33,142 nucleotides of DNA from Cerioporus squamosus (taxonomy: Eukaryota > Basidiomycota > Agaricomycetes > Polyporales > Polyporaceae), in the NCBI GenBank assembly GCA_022592435.1, contig JABYQS010000305.1:1-33142 (forward strand), written 5' to 3'. The translations under genes were made by a program, and so were the position numbers. Shown one piece after another: positions 9,779 to 21,415 of the stretch (the first letter of the stretch is position 1; each line of letters opens with the position of its first letter). The notes below the pieces were generated by a model that was given only the letters and a program-made list of their open reading frames with translations, made no database searches and was not told the DNA's origin.

Positions 9779-10410
9779 GGCTAGCATACGTCGCTGGCAA
9801 CGTGAGTTGTGGTGCTGTCTGCGGCGATCTGGACGGCACTCACCTCTTACGACTGCGCAGGCTCCCGAGGAGTCGCTCACATCCGATGCTCCGAGACCCG
9901 GAGCAAGTCTGCTACCGACCTGACAGTGGCCCGACTCATGCGCGTCCGGCAGGAAGAGGTACGCATCGAGTACACCGCATGCCGCGGCGACCTCAATCGA
10001 GCTGCTCTGCCAGAACGCCGTCGCCCGATCGATGCGCGTCCCGGGCTCGCTACACCGCACCCTCGTCAGCATGCCCCGCCAGGTTCCCGGTGCGTCGTAG
10101 TTCATTGCGGTGCGCGAGAGCCACTGACCTGGCTCTTGCCCTGTCTTCGCTAGCATCCGGATGGCGTACTCGACGTCTGCGGTCGTGTCCTGGCAGTGGG
10201 AGCGTTAGCGCAGTCGGACCTGGACACGACGCCTGCGCCGTCGCAACAGCGCGGATGGACACATACACGCGGACCTCCTGAAGACTCCCGGGCGGGCCTC
10301 GTCGCGCCAAATGGTGCTCATCCTGCCGAGGTACGCGGGCTGTCGATGGCAGCGCACCGTACGCGTGGTGGTCGGCCAGCGATACTACAGGTAACAGGTA
10401 AGCTGTCCGT
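9779..10410 (+). repeat. Ancient spacer paralog block Q (partner at 7896-8400)
   Basis: The matching block lies about 1.9 kb downstream, with the same order of conserved pieces and with longer spacers between the second and third parts. In unit 3 the first 80 nt (21453-21540) are much more diverged from unit 2 than the surroundings, and the GCGCAG acceptor reads TCACAAG. That may be a conversion patch or loss of constraint. Confidence 0.6.
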
Positions 10411-10684
10411 CCGTGTTGCGCGACAAGACCTGGAGCTGACCGGTGACCTCTTGCCGGCGGCTTGCAGGATGCCGTTCCGCGCCCGAGCCAGAGAGGCGCG
10501 TCCTCGCGCTGGTACGTTGTTCGCCGCCGCGGATGGCGCTGGCTTGCCCGGGCAGCACGGCGGGAGACGGGAGTCGGGAGTCGGGAGTAGAACGAAGACG
10601 AACGCGCGGCCGGGACTCAACGTGGGCGTGCCGTCGGGAGCTGAGCGTGAGGAACTGTGCATCAGCAAGTACGTGGATCAGTAA

Positions 10685-11927
10685 CGGACTCACATCATGA
10701 TACCTGGCAGGATGAAGAGCGGGGATGTCCACGCGCATCCCCATCGGCCGTCCTCATGCTCGGGGGACAACCCCTGGGCCAGGTAACTCCTGCCTGTGTC
10801 TCGCGCACGCCGGCATGCAAGGCGTAGAGCCTTGTCTTGGTCCCGGGCATCTGGCGGACTCCTCACCGGTGACCGTGCACTAGGATCCAGATCGAGGCTT
10901 GCGGAGGCCCCGCAGGCCCGCCGTACCGAGTGCGAAGTGGAGGCTCGAGAGTCGTGCGTAGACGATACACCCCGATGCGCGTGCGTACTCCTCGTACACT
11001 CGATCGCGCACGCGGACGCGTGACGGCTCGGGTCCAGAGCGTCCGGGTATCGGAGGCTTCCCGGCAGGCGGAGAGCAAGTGCTCTGAGGTACGGAGGCTC
11101 GATCCACGCGCTCCCCGCGCCCGCCCGCTCTGTACGGCCTCTGCGACGGTCCCGGGCGGGGAGCGCGACACTCCCGAGGCCGACGCCCGGCGAGCTGGTA
11201 GCGCATACGATGAGGTCAGTGAGCGCGTCGCTGTCTGGGTCACGGATGTACTGACTGATGAGGATCCTGAACGCAGGTGTCCAGCGCGAGATCGCCCGGT
11301 GCCCGGCACTGCGACTGTGTCGGATGTGCGGCTTGTGAGCCTCCGCGGCGGTGTGCGAGTGGTCCGCGCCTACGGCTGCGGGTTCCGGACGCAAGGCTGC
11401 GTAGATCGGCGAGGGCGTGGTGAGCTGCTCGGGCGGCGATGTGTGTGGGTGTGGGGCACATACCAGATTGACACGGACCTAGCATACAGACAGAAAATCG
11501 ACGAGGCGGGCATGACGCGAGGGCGCGAAGCTCGTACTCGCTATCCCCAGCGGAGACACAGCGACACCGACGCTGAGCGAAATACCTCGCGTTGTGCGTG
11601 GAGGTCCAGAGCCTGAAGGGAGCCGGGGTGATGCTGCTGCGATCAGAATCCGCGGGTTTGTGTGGCGATCCCAGCTGTCGGACGTTCTGTGCATGCGTCG
11701 GTGTGTTTGTGTGTGGGCTGTATGCTACTCGAGCGCGAGCGTGAGCGTGTGCCGTGTAAATAACCACAACACAATCCCTGTACGCGTTAGCCATCCTGCT
11801 TGATAGGGCCCTCTGCCGCAGGAACGCAGCGCGAGTCTGAGCCGGCAGTCGCTCGCCCGGGGTCGTCCACGAAGTCGATTGTTGCGTCGGTAGTCCAGTA
11901 GCCCTGCACACGAAGTCAATACGCCGT
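10685..11927. other. Right part of spacer, no gene recognised (also 22332-23620)
   Basis: This is very GC-rich DNA with long overlapping ORFs on both strands, as expected by chance at this composition. The two copies differ by indels that are not multiples of three and by diverged patches (11040-11080, 11260-11290, 11430-11930). That argues against a conserved protein. It contains the 18-nt minisatellite unit at 11413-11430. Confidence 0.5.
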
Positions 11928-12585
11928 GTGGCATGCATTGGCAATAGCGCACGCGGACATGCGGGCGCGAGGACGTTATCCGTGCGTGCACGGGACACGC
12001 TCGCAGGCTGCTGTGAGGGCAGACAAACAGGGTGGGCAGAGTACGCCGTCCGGAGCAGCTGCTCGTCTCGGGCGGGCGAGAGGCGTTCGACTGTGGTCAG
12101 AGCTTGCGTGCACCCATGCGGACAATCGGTCCGCGCACTTCAGGCCGTGCTCGACGCGGGGATCGGGCGGAGAGACCGGATTGGCGATGAGGACAGCAGT
12201 CGAGGAGCGGCCGAAGCGCTGGCATGTCCGGACACGGCTGCAGCGACGACGGCGCACTCGACGCCGCAGAGACGGGGGACGACCGCTGCCCAGCCAGCGA
12301 CTGGCAGCAGCGACGGACGAGAGCCCAACAAAACGCGCGCGGGCGGGCGGTGGCGACGGGCACAGCATGCGCGCCGTGGGAACCGCCCCAGGCCAAGGAC
12401 AACGACCATCGCCAGCCTGAGCGCGGTCGCCACTCCACCTTCTCCTCCCGTCTCCGTTCTGCCCGCTGCCCGCCTTCTCGCCTGCACGTCCCCCACGAAC
12501 CCCGCGCTCGCTCGTCTCTGGCTGGCTGGTCTACCCGACGCGACACCCCACTCCCACTCTCCGTGTTCGACTTGCCGCGTTCGCG
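11928..12585 (+). promoter_or_regulatory. Upstream region of the VTT gene (also 1-591 and 23621-24306)
   Basis: About 650 nt of strongly conserved sequence precede the VTT start in all three units. No TATA box is seen; the last 150 nt are CT-rich (CCACCTTCTCCTCCCGTCTC), typical of a fungal leader. Copy 2 lacks a 24-nt stretch kept in copies 1 and 3. Copy 1 has a different 30-nt stretch just before the start codon. Long ORFs here shift frame between copies and are taken as chance. Confidence 0.45.
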
Positions 12586-14897
12586 ATGGCATCCCCGTAC
12601 CCGGCGTACTCTCCCCGCTCTCCGTCCTCCAACATACCCTACGCGAGCGTCGGCGTGGCCCCCACATACCCCTATCCCCCGCACGGCCGCTACGACGGCA
12701 GCGCCGCCTCGCTCGACAGCGACTCCTCCACCGAACACGAGCGCGACAAGGGCGGCGGCGGCGGCGGGGGGATTGCGAAGGAAGGCATACGGGGCGCCGC
12801 GGTGGACGTGCGCGCGGTGAACAGGACCCCGAGTCCGACGCCCAGCGAGGCGAAGGAGCTCTCGAAGAACAGCGTGTTCGACTGGGAGGCCATGCTCAAG
12901 TGGAGGTACTGGATACGCAGGGACTGGCTCTGTGCGTGCCCGCGCATGTTCTCTCGTTCGATGGTCACTGACGGAGACGCGATCGTGCAGGGTACTACGT
13001 CGCCTTCATCGTTTGCCTGGTCGGCGTCATCCTCTTCACGGTGTACCACTCGCAGATCGTCAACTGGCTCAAGCCCGCCGCGACCTGGATGCACGAGTAA
13101 GTCGCCCTTCTCATCGTTCACCGTTCCTCCCATTTGTGTGTTTTGATTCCTCGCCTCGCACTCTGTTCCTGTGGGTTCCGCATGCCGCAGATACGACGCT
13201 CGCTCGCTTCATGGAGCTTGGTCTAGCCTTCGCGCATGGCGATTGTGTTGTGTCTCGGTTTCCTCGCCCATCCGTTGCTGAAGTTGCGTGCTGATCTGCT
13301 TCCTGTACAGCCTCCCGTATGGCTGGACAATACCGATAGCGGTGCTGTTCGTGATTTCCTTCCCTCCGGTGAGTCGCTTTTCATAACAGATGCGCTATGC
13401 TGACGACCTACGCAGCTGTTTGGCCACGAAATCGTCGCGATCCTCTGCGGTCTCGTGTGGGGCCTTGGACCCGGCTTCGGGATTGTCGCCGCGGGCACGT
13501 TCCTCGGCGAGCTGGGCAACTTCTAGTGAGTGCTTTGACTCGTGCACAGGTGCATGTCTGACGTCCCGCAGCGCGTTCAAGTACTGTTGTTCCGTGCGCG
13601 GCGAGAAGCTCGAGCGGACGAAGCTCTCGTACGCGTGCCTGGCGCAGGTTGTGCGCGACGGTGGGTTCAAGATTGCACTCATCGCGCGGCTGAGCGCCAT
13701 CCCCGGCCACTGTGCGTCCTCCTTCCTCCCGCGTTTCTCGCAGCTAACCCGCACACGCAGTTACGACGGCGGTATTCTCGACGTGCGGCATGGGCGTGAT
13801 CACGTTCTCGATCGCGGCGATCCTGTCGCTGCCAAAGCAGTTCATCACGGTGTACCTGGGCGTCGCGCTGGAGCAGAGCGAGGACGGGACGTCGAGCACG
13901 TCGGACACGATCATCAAGGACGTCGTGCTGGGCGTGACGACGCTGATCACGATCGGCGCGATGTGGTACATCTACCACCAGATGAACAAGGTGAAGCCGC
14001 AGGTGATCTATGCGCGGCGCAAGGCCCGGTACGTCTTATTCGTTTACTTGGGGAACACTGATTGACGAGTCTTCCAGCCAAGCGAAGATGAACATGGCTT
14101 CCACGCCGGGCTTGCCGTATGGCAACCCAGCGGTCATGGAGTCGACGGCTTCCGTCGCGTTCAACCCCGCTGCGTCCGGGACCGACATCCCGCTCGCGAA
14201 GTATGGCCAGCCGAGCCACCCCATGTACGCGCCGCAACCCCTTCGTGCAGAGCAGGCGATGAGCGAACGCCCATACAACGGTGTCGCCCTCCCGCCAGGC
14301 GCAGGCTACGCGTACCCATCTCCTCCATCCCAGCTCCCCATGCAGCGCGTCGCATCTCCGTCGCGCGACCCATTCGCCGACGCTCACCGCGTTCCGCATC
14401 CTCAGGCCGGTCCACAGGGCATGTTGTACCAGCGGCAGGCGCCACCACGAGGCTATGGCTCACCGCCGCCCGAGACGTTCACCGTGCAGGCTGGGGAGGC
14501 GCCGCGGTACCGGACGAAGATCCACACAGCCGCGCGGCAGCAGTCCGAACACGCACAGATGCAGCACTACCCGACTACCCCTCCACAGTCTGCGCTACCG
14601 CAAATCCAGCAGCCGCCACCACCGCCTCTGCCGAGCATGGCGCCCGGGTCGCCGCCGACGCATACGAATCCGTTCTCGGACCCAATGCCGAATCCGTACG
14701 AGGCTACGTACGGACACGGGCATGAGGCAGAGCCGAGCGACGCGACGTTCTACACGGCGGCGGCGGCGGAGGACTCGAGTTGCGAGAGTGTAGACAGACT
14801 CGTGTACATAGACAGAAATATATTTCGTGTGTCCGTACTTGCTGTGTGCACGCAGAGAATGCCCGTAGAACGGGAGCTACACTGGACGCGGGCCTGA
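12586..14897 (+). CDS. TVP38: Tvp38/DedA-type VTT-domain membrane protein, copy 2 (chimeric C-terminus)
   Basis: Exons are 12586-12931, 12991-13096, 13311-13368, 13416-13525, 13572-13711, 13761-14028 and 14078-14897 (615 residues). All splice sites of copy 1 are kept; the donor of intron 2 is GTAAGT here. The VTT core is the same as in copy 1 apart from silent changes, for example CTA to CTG at the first codon of exon 4. The glycine run has seven residues. The tail lacks two residues (PQ) present in copies 1 and 3 near 14415, and it lacks a five-residue stretch at the junction. It ends in the same foreign tail, starting VDRLVYIDRN, that comes from the start of unit 3. The gene should still make a complete membrane core. 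Whether the altered tail affects trafficking is unknown. Confidence 0.9.
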
Positions 14898-17800
14898 CGG
14901 AGGCCGGCTGCGTGTGCGTACTGGTAGACTGGCGGAGAGTGCGGCGGAGCGGCTGGCAAGTGTTAAGCGGGGCCAGAACGGGGTGTTGCGTAGATGGAGA
15001 CGTGTGTACGGGGAGATATATACAGTCCGCTATGTTTTTGCGTGCACAGGAGAGTCGGAGATGAGGATAGAGTAGGCAGCGGCTGGGGCGCGGCGAGTGA
15101 CTGGCGAGTGACAAGCGGGGCGAGATCTCCCAGATCGATCGTTTGCCTCAGGACGCTATGGGCACTGTATAGCACGCCGGGACGTGCTCCCTTCATTGTA
15201 TGCTTCCTCTGAGGTGCATTGGTCGAGAAGATGGATTGCAGGGTCTTGAGGACTTAGAGGACCTGAGAGAGGGGAGACCCGGCTTACCTTTTGCTCATTG
15301 CTGGTCTGCTACGCTCTCTCTGTCTGCGGTGATTACTGCGCCCGCCGGATAACGCGGTTTGGGTGGTTAAGTCGTTGTAATAAGTAGTTTGAGTTAAAAC
15401 GCGAGTACGAGTTCTCGTATATACAGTGGCATTGAAGGAGGGAGCAGAAGACATTTACAGCAACCAGTACATGTACAAGAGACCGAGAGAAGACGAGGAC
15501 AGTGTGCATGATACAAACCAAGACCAATACAGCGGTCGGGAGCCATTCCGAGCCTCGGGCGTCTAGTATGCTGCACTTGCCGAGTCTCGCGCGCGCCGTC
15601 TAACTCTTCCACTACCACCTCCACCACGCACTCACGCTTGCTTGCTCTGGCCTCGTTCTTCCTTTGCTCCGAGACTCTTGGCTCTGAAAGTGCTTGCTTC
15701 CTGCGAACCCGGCCTCTGGAACCTTGACAACTCGACCTCGAATGAGCGAACTGGACACCAGCAGCGGACGCGACGTACTTAGCCCGGGAGAAGAACACGC
15801 TGACGACACCATGCGTACATGCAGGGGACTCTGAGCGATACAAAGGTGAGTTCTCCGTGTGCACTTGGGCGAATAGGTACGTACTGGGTGCAACTGGCAC
15901 AAGTGTCGTAGCCATGTGCCCGCGTGCTGGCATCTACCCAGCATAACCCGGCTGCGGGGATCGTCAGACCAGCTCAGCAAGCACTCCGGAGCAAGATACG
16001 CACATAGGTAAGTCTTTGAGTGCTCGACTCGTTGCGTGAGGTTTGGGGCGGACTCGGAAGAAGTCGCTGGGAGCTGAAACTCGGTCAGATTCTCAGGTGA
16101 CTCCGAAGCTGACTTCAGGACGTACCTAGACTCGTCTCCCGGCCCTTCCTGGCTTCTCTCAACCCAGTAGCACTTGGAGAGGACTCAGAACAACCAGGAT
16201 CGCATGTGGCTGGCTTTGGCCTCTTCACAGGCACGCAGCGCATCGCCCAGCTGGTGAACTGCAGGAGCTCCGACCACTGTTGCGGAGCACGGCCCTGTAG
16301 GACGAAGGTACGCCGTCCTCACGGACCGCGACGGCCTCCCAGCCCCGGGAGCGCGTCAGGACAACCAGCACTCGAATGCAAACACGGACAACTCACCGAA
16401 TTCGCGAATAAGGACGCGCTGCGCGTGTCCTCTCCCCTCCAGCGATCTAGGCGGCGCGCTCGAGCGAACACTGAACACCAAGGTAGTGCGGCTCTGGGAG
16501 ACGACCCGGGCGGCGGGAGCGTTAGTGGGTAGCCCGGGAGCTCGACATCAGTCCAGAGGATCTCGCCCGGGAGCGCTGACGATGCAGCCGCAACTGGTCG
16601 GGAGCGGCACGTCTGATCTTCGACTGACACCTGGGAGCGCTAGGTAAGTCGTGTGGGTGCGGCGGGCGGCGGGCGGCGGGGAGGTACAGAATGGCTCACC
16701 TCGGGTGTATACATGTCCGAGAGTGGAGTTGGTCGGGTTGAGACTAGAGGCTAACTCGCTCCTCCACAGCATTGCTGGAGCCCTCTCCTGGAGACAAGCG
16801 GCCCTCGGTGTTGCTTAGGACACCCTTCAGTGCGATGGTAAGCAGAGGTATGTGGATCAGCGACATAATGGAGAGTGTACCTGACGACGCAACATGCACA
16901 TTGGAAGACAGATGTTCCCGAACCTGTACGGTTGTACCTTCTAAGCAGGATCTGCGAAGCCGAGGGCTAACGGCATACCGGCACGCCGTGCACTGCTCGG
17001 GAAGGTGTGAGACTGCAAAGAATCTGGAGCGCATGATGTTGAGTCGATGGCAGGCGCAACGCGGTGAGTCGCGAGGCGGAAAGTATCGAGTGACGTGGGC
17101 AGCGGGATGCCGTGAGGAACCCAGCGACATTGTGAGTAGTGATGCGTTGGCCAAGACCGAGTGCGCTGTTGTTGATGAGGGATTGGGGTAGGAGCACCGT
17201 TATCCATAGGAGCGGCGGGAGCGTCGAGAGACTCGAGGCGGGCAAGAAGGTGGACGTCGTCTCGACGGTGGGTACGTAGGCCGACAGACAGGACAGAGAG
17301 AGAACAGTTTGCCTGTGGGGATTTGGTGGGGATGGTTGTTCGTTGCGGCGCCCGGGAGCTACTTCGTGTATCAAAGCAGAGTAATGAATGCTTTCATCGG
17401 TTGCTTTCTGAGACTGAATCCTACAACGGCAAAGCTTACTCTGTGCGTTCCGGCCGCCGACTGATGCTGTTGTGGGGGGCGACGCGGAGCGGTCTCGAAT
17501 TGCGGTTAACCCCGCTAAACTGTCGGAACCAATGAACACCGCCTCCGCTTCAGCGCTGAGTGGTTTGATATGTCCTGGCACTCAGATCCTGGCATGTCTG
17601 AATGCAGAACTCTCCCTGACAGTCATCCAGCATAGAACATCACTGGAGACGATACATCCAGCAGCAACACAGCAGGAGCTCGCACACTTAGATGCTCCTC
17701 CATTGAGCATTCCTGGTCTCGTCACCGCTTCAGTAGCCGAGCCCGTCACAGGCCTGTACACTAGGCCCGGTGAGCGCAGTCTTGGCAGCTCCCAATATTT

Positions 17801-19019
17801 TCACAATTCTCCACATCTCCGTCTTCCTCCCGGCTCCGCCTTCCGGAATGCCGACTAAGTATTGTGATCAGGTCATTCTATACAGTAAGGACGGGCACAT
17901 ACAGCAGCTCAGCACGCAAATAGCTAATCATGTCACAGACATTCTGAAGCATATACTAGCTAAACAGACAGACAACAGCTTGAAGACGGATTAGATAGGT
18001 TCGATAATCGAAAGCTGGGGACTTGAGTACTTGTGCAGTGTGCGGCGGCCAGTGTGGCAATGGGCAGCTGTAGCTCAGCCTGAGCATGGTTCTGTCTCGT
18101 ACTACAGAGCCATGAGACCCAAGAGCATGGTCAGTTGTCCGGGAATGGCAGGATTCTGTCAGAGTACAGGGCGACGGAAGGTTCGGCTGCCTGGCGCTTC
18201 ACCACTACGCCATCCGCAGATCTGGATCTGGGCTGCCGCCCGCACTTGTTTGCCTTCGTACATGCCGCACAATGACAAGCACGCTCACTTTGGACACTAG
18301 TGAGCACTTTGAGAGCCATATAGCGCTAGCAAGTACCTGTACTGAACCACAGAGCCAAAGATATGATCCTCTCGCATCGCTCACCTCAAAATCAGTATTT
18401 TCAAGATTCCACCGTTCTCGGAAGCCAATCTCGGGCTTCTACTTCATGCTGACACACTCCGGCAGCACGCAAAGTACTGAGCGGGAATGTACAGTGGTCT
18501 GGGAGCTCGTCTCCGCTATTCTGACAATAGCAACAGCAGAAACACTCGCAAACAGCCCCGATGCTCTCCCGGTGCATCCGCTCGCCGAGACTCCCCAAGA
18601 TCTCACCGCAATTTCGAGCATCCCGAGAGAATACATAACCGAGCGCCCAATTAGGCGACCTGTACGCGAGCTGTTGCGAGTCGTGAAACACACCCCAAAG
18701 CATCGAATTGCGAGTCCGTCGTACCTCGGGACCCGCTAGCTTGCAGCCCCGCCCCACTGACTTCCGCTGTCACTTGCTGGTTGGTTCGCACCTCGGGCTT
18801 GGCCCTCCGACTCCCGAGTTCCGTGGGCTTGTTATGCTTTGAGTGAGAGTCTGTCCATGTTTTGCGCAATCTCCGTACGTATATATATCCTACAGTTTCT
18901 CACTGCTTCTCCACTCACCCTTCCTCCCTCTGACTAGTGCTCTTGTTCTCCCTGCCCGGTTCTTCTCTTCTGCCTTGTCGTCGCACCACTCTTTGAGCTC
19001 CCGGCATCTACTGTTGCAC

Positions 19020-20338
19020 ATGCCGCTTTCGCTTTCTTCGACACCGTGGCTCTCGTCGGTCTCGAAGTCTTGTCTTGATGTGCCGTAAGTCTTCCGCTTA
19101 TGTGCCCGGTCCACGCGCTGACACTTTGGATACTGCAGACGTCGCTTGATCGCCGGCAACTCATGCAGTTGTTGCTCACGCTCTCTTGTGTTACACACTA
19201 GTAAGTCTGCGCAGTCATATCATTGGACGTTCAACATGTTATACTGATGACTACTCTACTCTGCATACGCGAGGTAAATATACAATGCGACCGCGGAGAT
19301 GATAGATCGCGCGACTCGGATCGCCCCTCTGCGTCCATTGCCCGAGCATCTCAGGTTGCTCTAGGAGGTGCTCACCCTCCAGTGTGCCACGACTCTGCAG
19401 ACTCACATAGCCAAGCCCGGGAAGTTCCTCAGGTACGCCACCGACTCCCCGCTGCATAGCCGCAATCCCCAGTGATGTCTTCCCGACAGTCCCCTCAGCC
19501 CGTATCTGCCGGCTCAAAGGCTAGCAGCAACGCCGTGCCGTCGGACACAGTCCACGCTGTTGCAAACGTGAGTTGTGGCGCTGTCTCCGGCGATCCGAAC
19601 GGGCACTCATGTTTGACGACTGCGCAGGTTCCCGGGGAGTCGCTCAGGTAAAGCGTGTCGAAAACGAGTCTGCTACTGCCCGGCTCGCGCATCCGGCAGG
19701 CCGTACGAGAGGTACGCGTCAGATGCGCTACATCTTGGCGCGATGTCCGTTGGTCTGAACTCTGCCAGGGACGCTGTTGCCGTCGCTTGACCATTGGTGC
19801 AACACTCAACATGTCAGGCTGTCGCTAAGAACACCGTGATCTCGTCCGCACGTCCCGTCAGGCGCACGGTGCGTCATAGTTTGTTGCATTGCAAGAGAAT
19901 TACTCACCTTACCTTACCTAACCTTGCCTCTATCTCGTGTTCGCTAGCGATCTACTCGAGTCTGCGACCGTTGCCGAGGTACGCTACTGAGGCGGCCGAC
20001 TGCGCTCCGTGTCGACCGGTCAGCGATACAGGTATGCCGTCCGTGCTACTCATACGCGATCACTTCATTCTTGAGTGTGTGCTCGCCGAGAGCCGGAAGG
20101 CGGGAGAATCGGAGGACTTGCGTGGGACGCGGCACCCAGAGAAAGGGCGGACACGATAGTCAACGCAGAGCGCTCCTAGCTGTTGCGGCAGGTTTGACTC
20201 GGCGGCGGCCTATCGTAGTCCATCTGGTGAGCGAGCGCACACTACCTGTGCGCGTTTGAGCTGACGAGTCGGATCTTGCAGGTGCGCAGCTGGAAGACAG
20301 TGGCCGGCGGCGAGCGCGCCTACTTTATGTACGCGTAA
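19020..20338 (+). CDS. Candidate intron-dense gene B, unit 3 (frame not closed)
   Basis: This is the second copy of candidate gene B, and the cleaner one. It has a single copy of the segment duplicated in unit 2, with its donor intact. One exon ends at 19432 in phase 0 (SADSHSQAREVPQ), followed by intron 19433-19489, exon 19490-19567 and then a GTGAGT donor. Differences from unit 2 include a silent CTC/CTT change in exon 1, an in-frame 3-nt insertion near 19221 and a 45-nt insertion near 19761. That insertion falls in a predicted intron and would put a stop into the unspliced ORF. This favours the spliced reading over the long unspliced ORF at 8013-8498. Function unknown. Confidence 0.3.
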
Positions 20339-20921
20339 GACGACGCGGTGCTGCAACTCGGAAGAGTCGTCGAAGGCTGCAATCGACACGAGTCAGCAGC
20401 CCGCGTCCGGATACACGCCAAGACACACGGAGCTCTCGCCGCGTGACAGACGAGTGACGGGACGTACCATGCCTGTAGCGACTACGGCAGCTTGGTACGT
20501 CCTCTCCTTTACACGTATCCACGCTGCGAGAAAGGAGGACGTGCTTACCTTGACGTAACAGAGTCCCGCTGCCCACAGCTTGCGGACATGGCCTCGGCGG
20601 GTTGTACGCATGGCGTGCACCCGGACCGTCTGGACTCTGCGCCGGTGCAGACGAGGCAATGTTGCGCCAACCGTGCACTTGGGAGTCGAGGACCCGGAGT
20701 CCGGAGTTCTGGCTCTGCGGCGATGTCTGTACGGTACGTGACTCCAGCCGACGGACGTGCGCGCGCAGAAGCTCACCTGAGACTGAGTAGTGCCCGCCCG
20801 GTATCGACAACGGGGATGCACGCGACGTCCCCGCGCTCTGCTCGAAGGTCCAACACTGGTGGTATGTAGTCGGTGTTTGGGTTGTCCGTGGTGCGACCAT
20901 ACTGACTTGTGCTTGTCTCAG

Positions 20922-21415
20922 GAATCTAGTCGGCGGCTAAGAGCCGGTGTGTTCGCTGTTGTGCCGTCCGTCGCTGCCTGTGTGGGAGTGGAAGTGGACG
21001 TGGACGCGGATGTGGACGTCCACGAGATGAGCGCAGCTACGTTGTTCGCTCTCGAAGAGAGTATTGAGAGTCGGCTACAGGGGCGAGAGCTACGTGGGAG
21101 GGGGATGGTTGGAAGGACGGATCAGCGAGTACAAAGTAAGTCAGCCTGCCGTGCCCGGAGGAGAGGTGCTAACTGTGGACTGTCCAGGTCTTGCGATCTG
21201 CTCGTGGTGCGCTAAGGCGCAGCAAGATGACTGGTAAGTTCTGCTCTGTCCAATGCGGATGCGTGCAAGGCCAGGGCCGGCTGTGTGCTGAGATCGAGAC
21301 GCGCGGGGACCGCCTGCGAGATGGTTGTCCACGAGTGCTCGTTCGCGTAGGGTCCTGTCGTCATCCCGGGTCCAAAGCAATTAATGAGGCTTGGCCGGGA
21401 GCTCGAGTATCATAG
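20922..21415 (+). CDS. Candidate gene C, unit 3 (5' exon altered)
   Basis: Exons 20922-21135 and 21188-21233 match candidate gene C of unit 2, with identical predicted protein in the 214-nt exon and intact introns (20862-20921 and 21136-21187). A 10-nt deletion at about 20839 removes the ATG proposed for unit 2. Here the first exon must begin further upstream, or the gene has lost its start. The CSWC and FCSVQC pieces are again in different frames, so that break is older than the duplication. Confidence 0.3.

Larger units (their letters stand above)
2805..14790. repeat. Array unit 2 (complete, about 12.0 kb)
   Basis: This is a complete unit: about 9 kb of spacer (2805-11600), the promoter-proximal region (11928-12585) and VTT gene copy 2 up to the breakpoint in its last exon. 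Against unit 3 the spacer shows about 1% substitutions by eye over most of its length, with more divergent patches near 9800-9880 and 11400-11930. Indels between units include a 357-nt copy difference near 7400-7800, 45 nt near 8140 and 10 nt near 9170. The degree of identity points to a fairly recent duplication or to ongoing homogenisation. Confidence 0.85.

Noticed and set aside
2805..11927. Spacer as a retrotransposon, DNA transposon or giant mobile element
   Set aside because: No reverse transcriptase, integrase, transposase, helicase or tyrosine recombinase motif, no long terminal or inverted repeats, and no target-site duplication were seen. Tandem duplication explains the repeat.
11928..12971. 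Long plus-strand ORF of 347 codons before and over VTT copy 2, with similar ORFs on both strands at 23621-24550 and 23671-24459
   Set aside because: The same DNA in copy 1 differs by a 1-nt indel and a 24-nt indel, so the frames are not preserved. Composition is low-complexity Arg/Ala/Pro as expected from GC-rich DNA, and it runs across the splice structure of the VTT gene.
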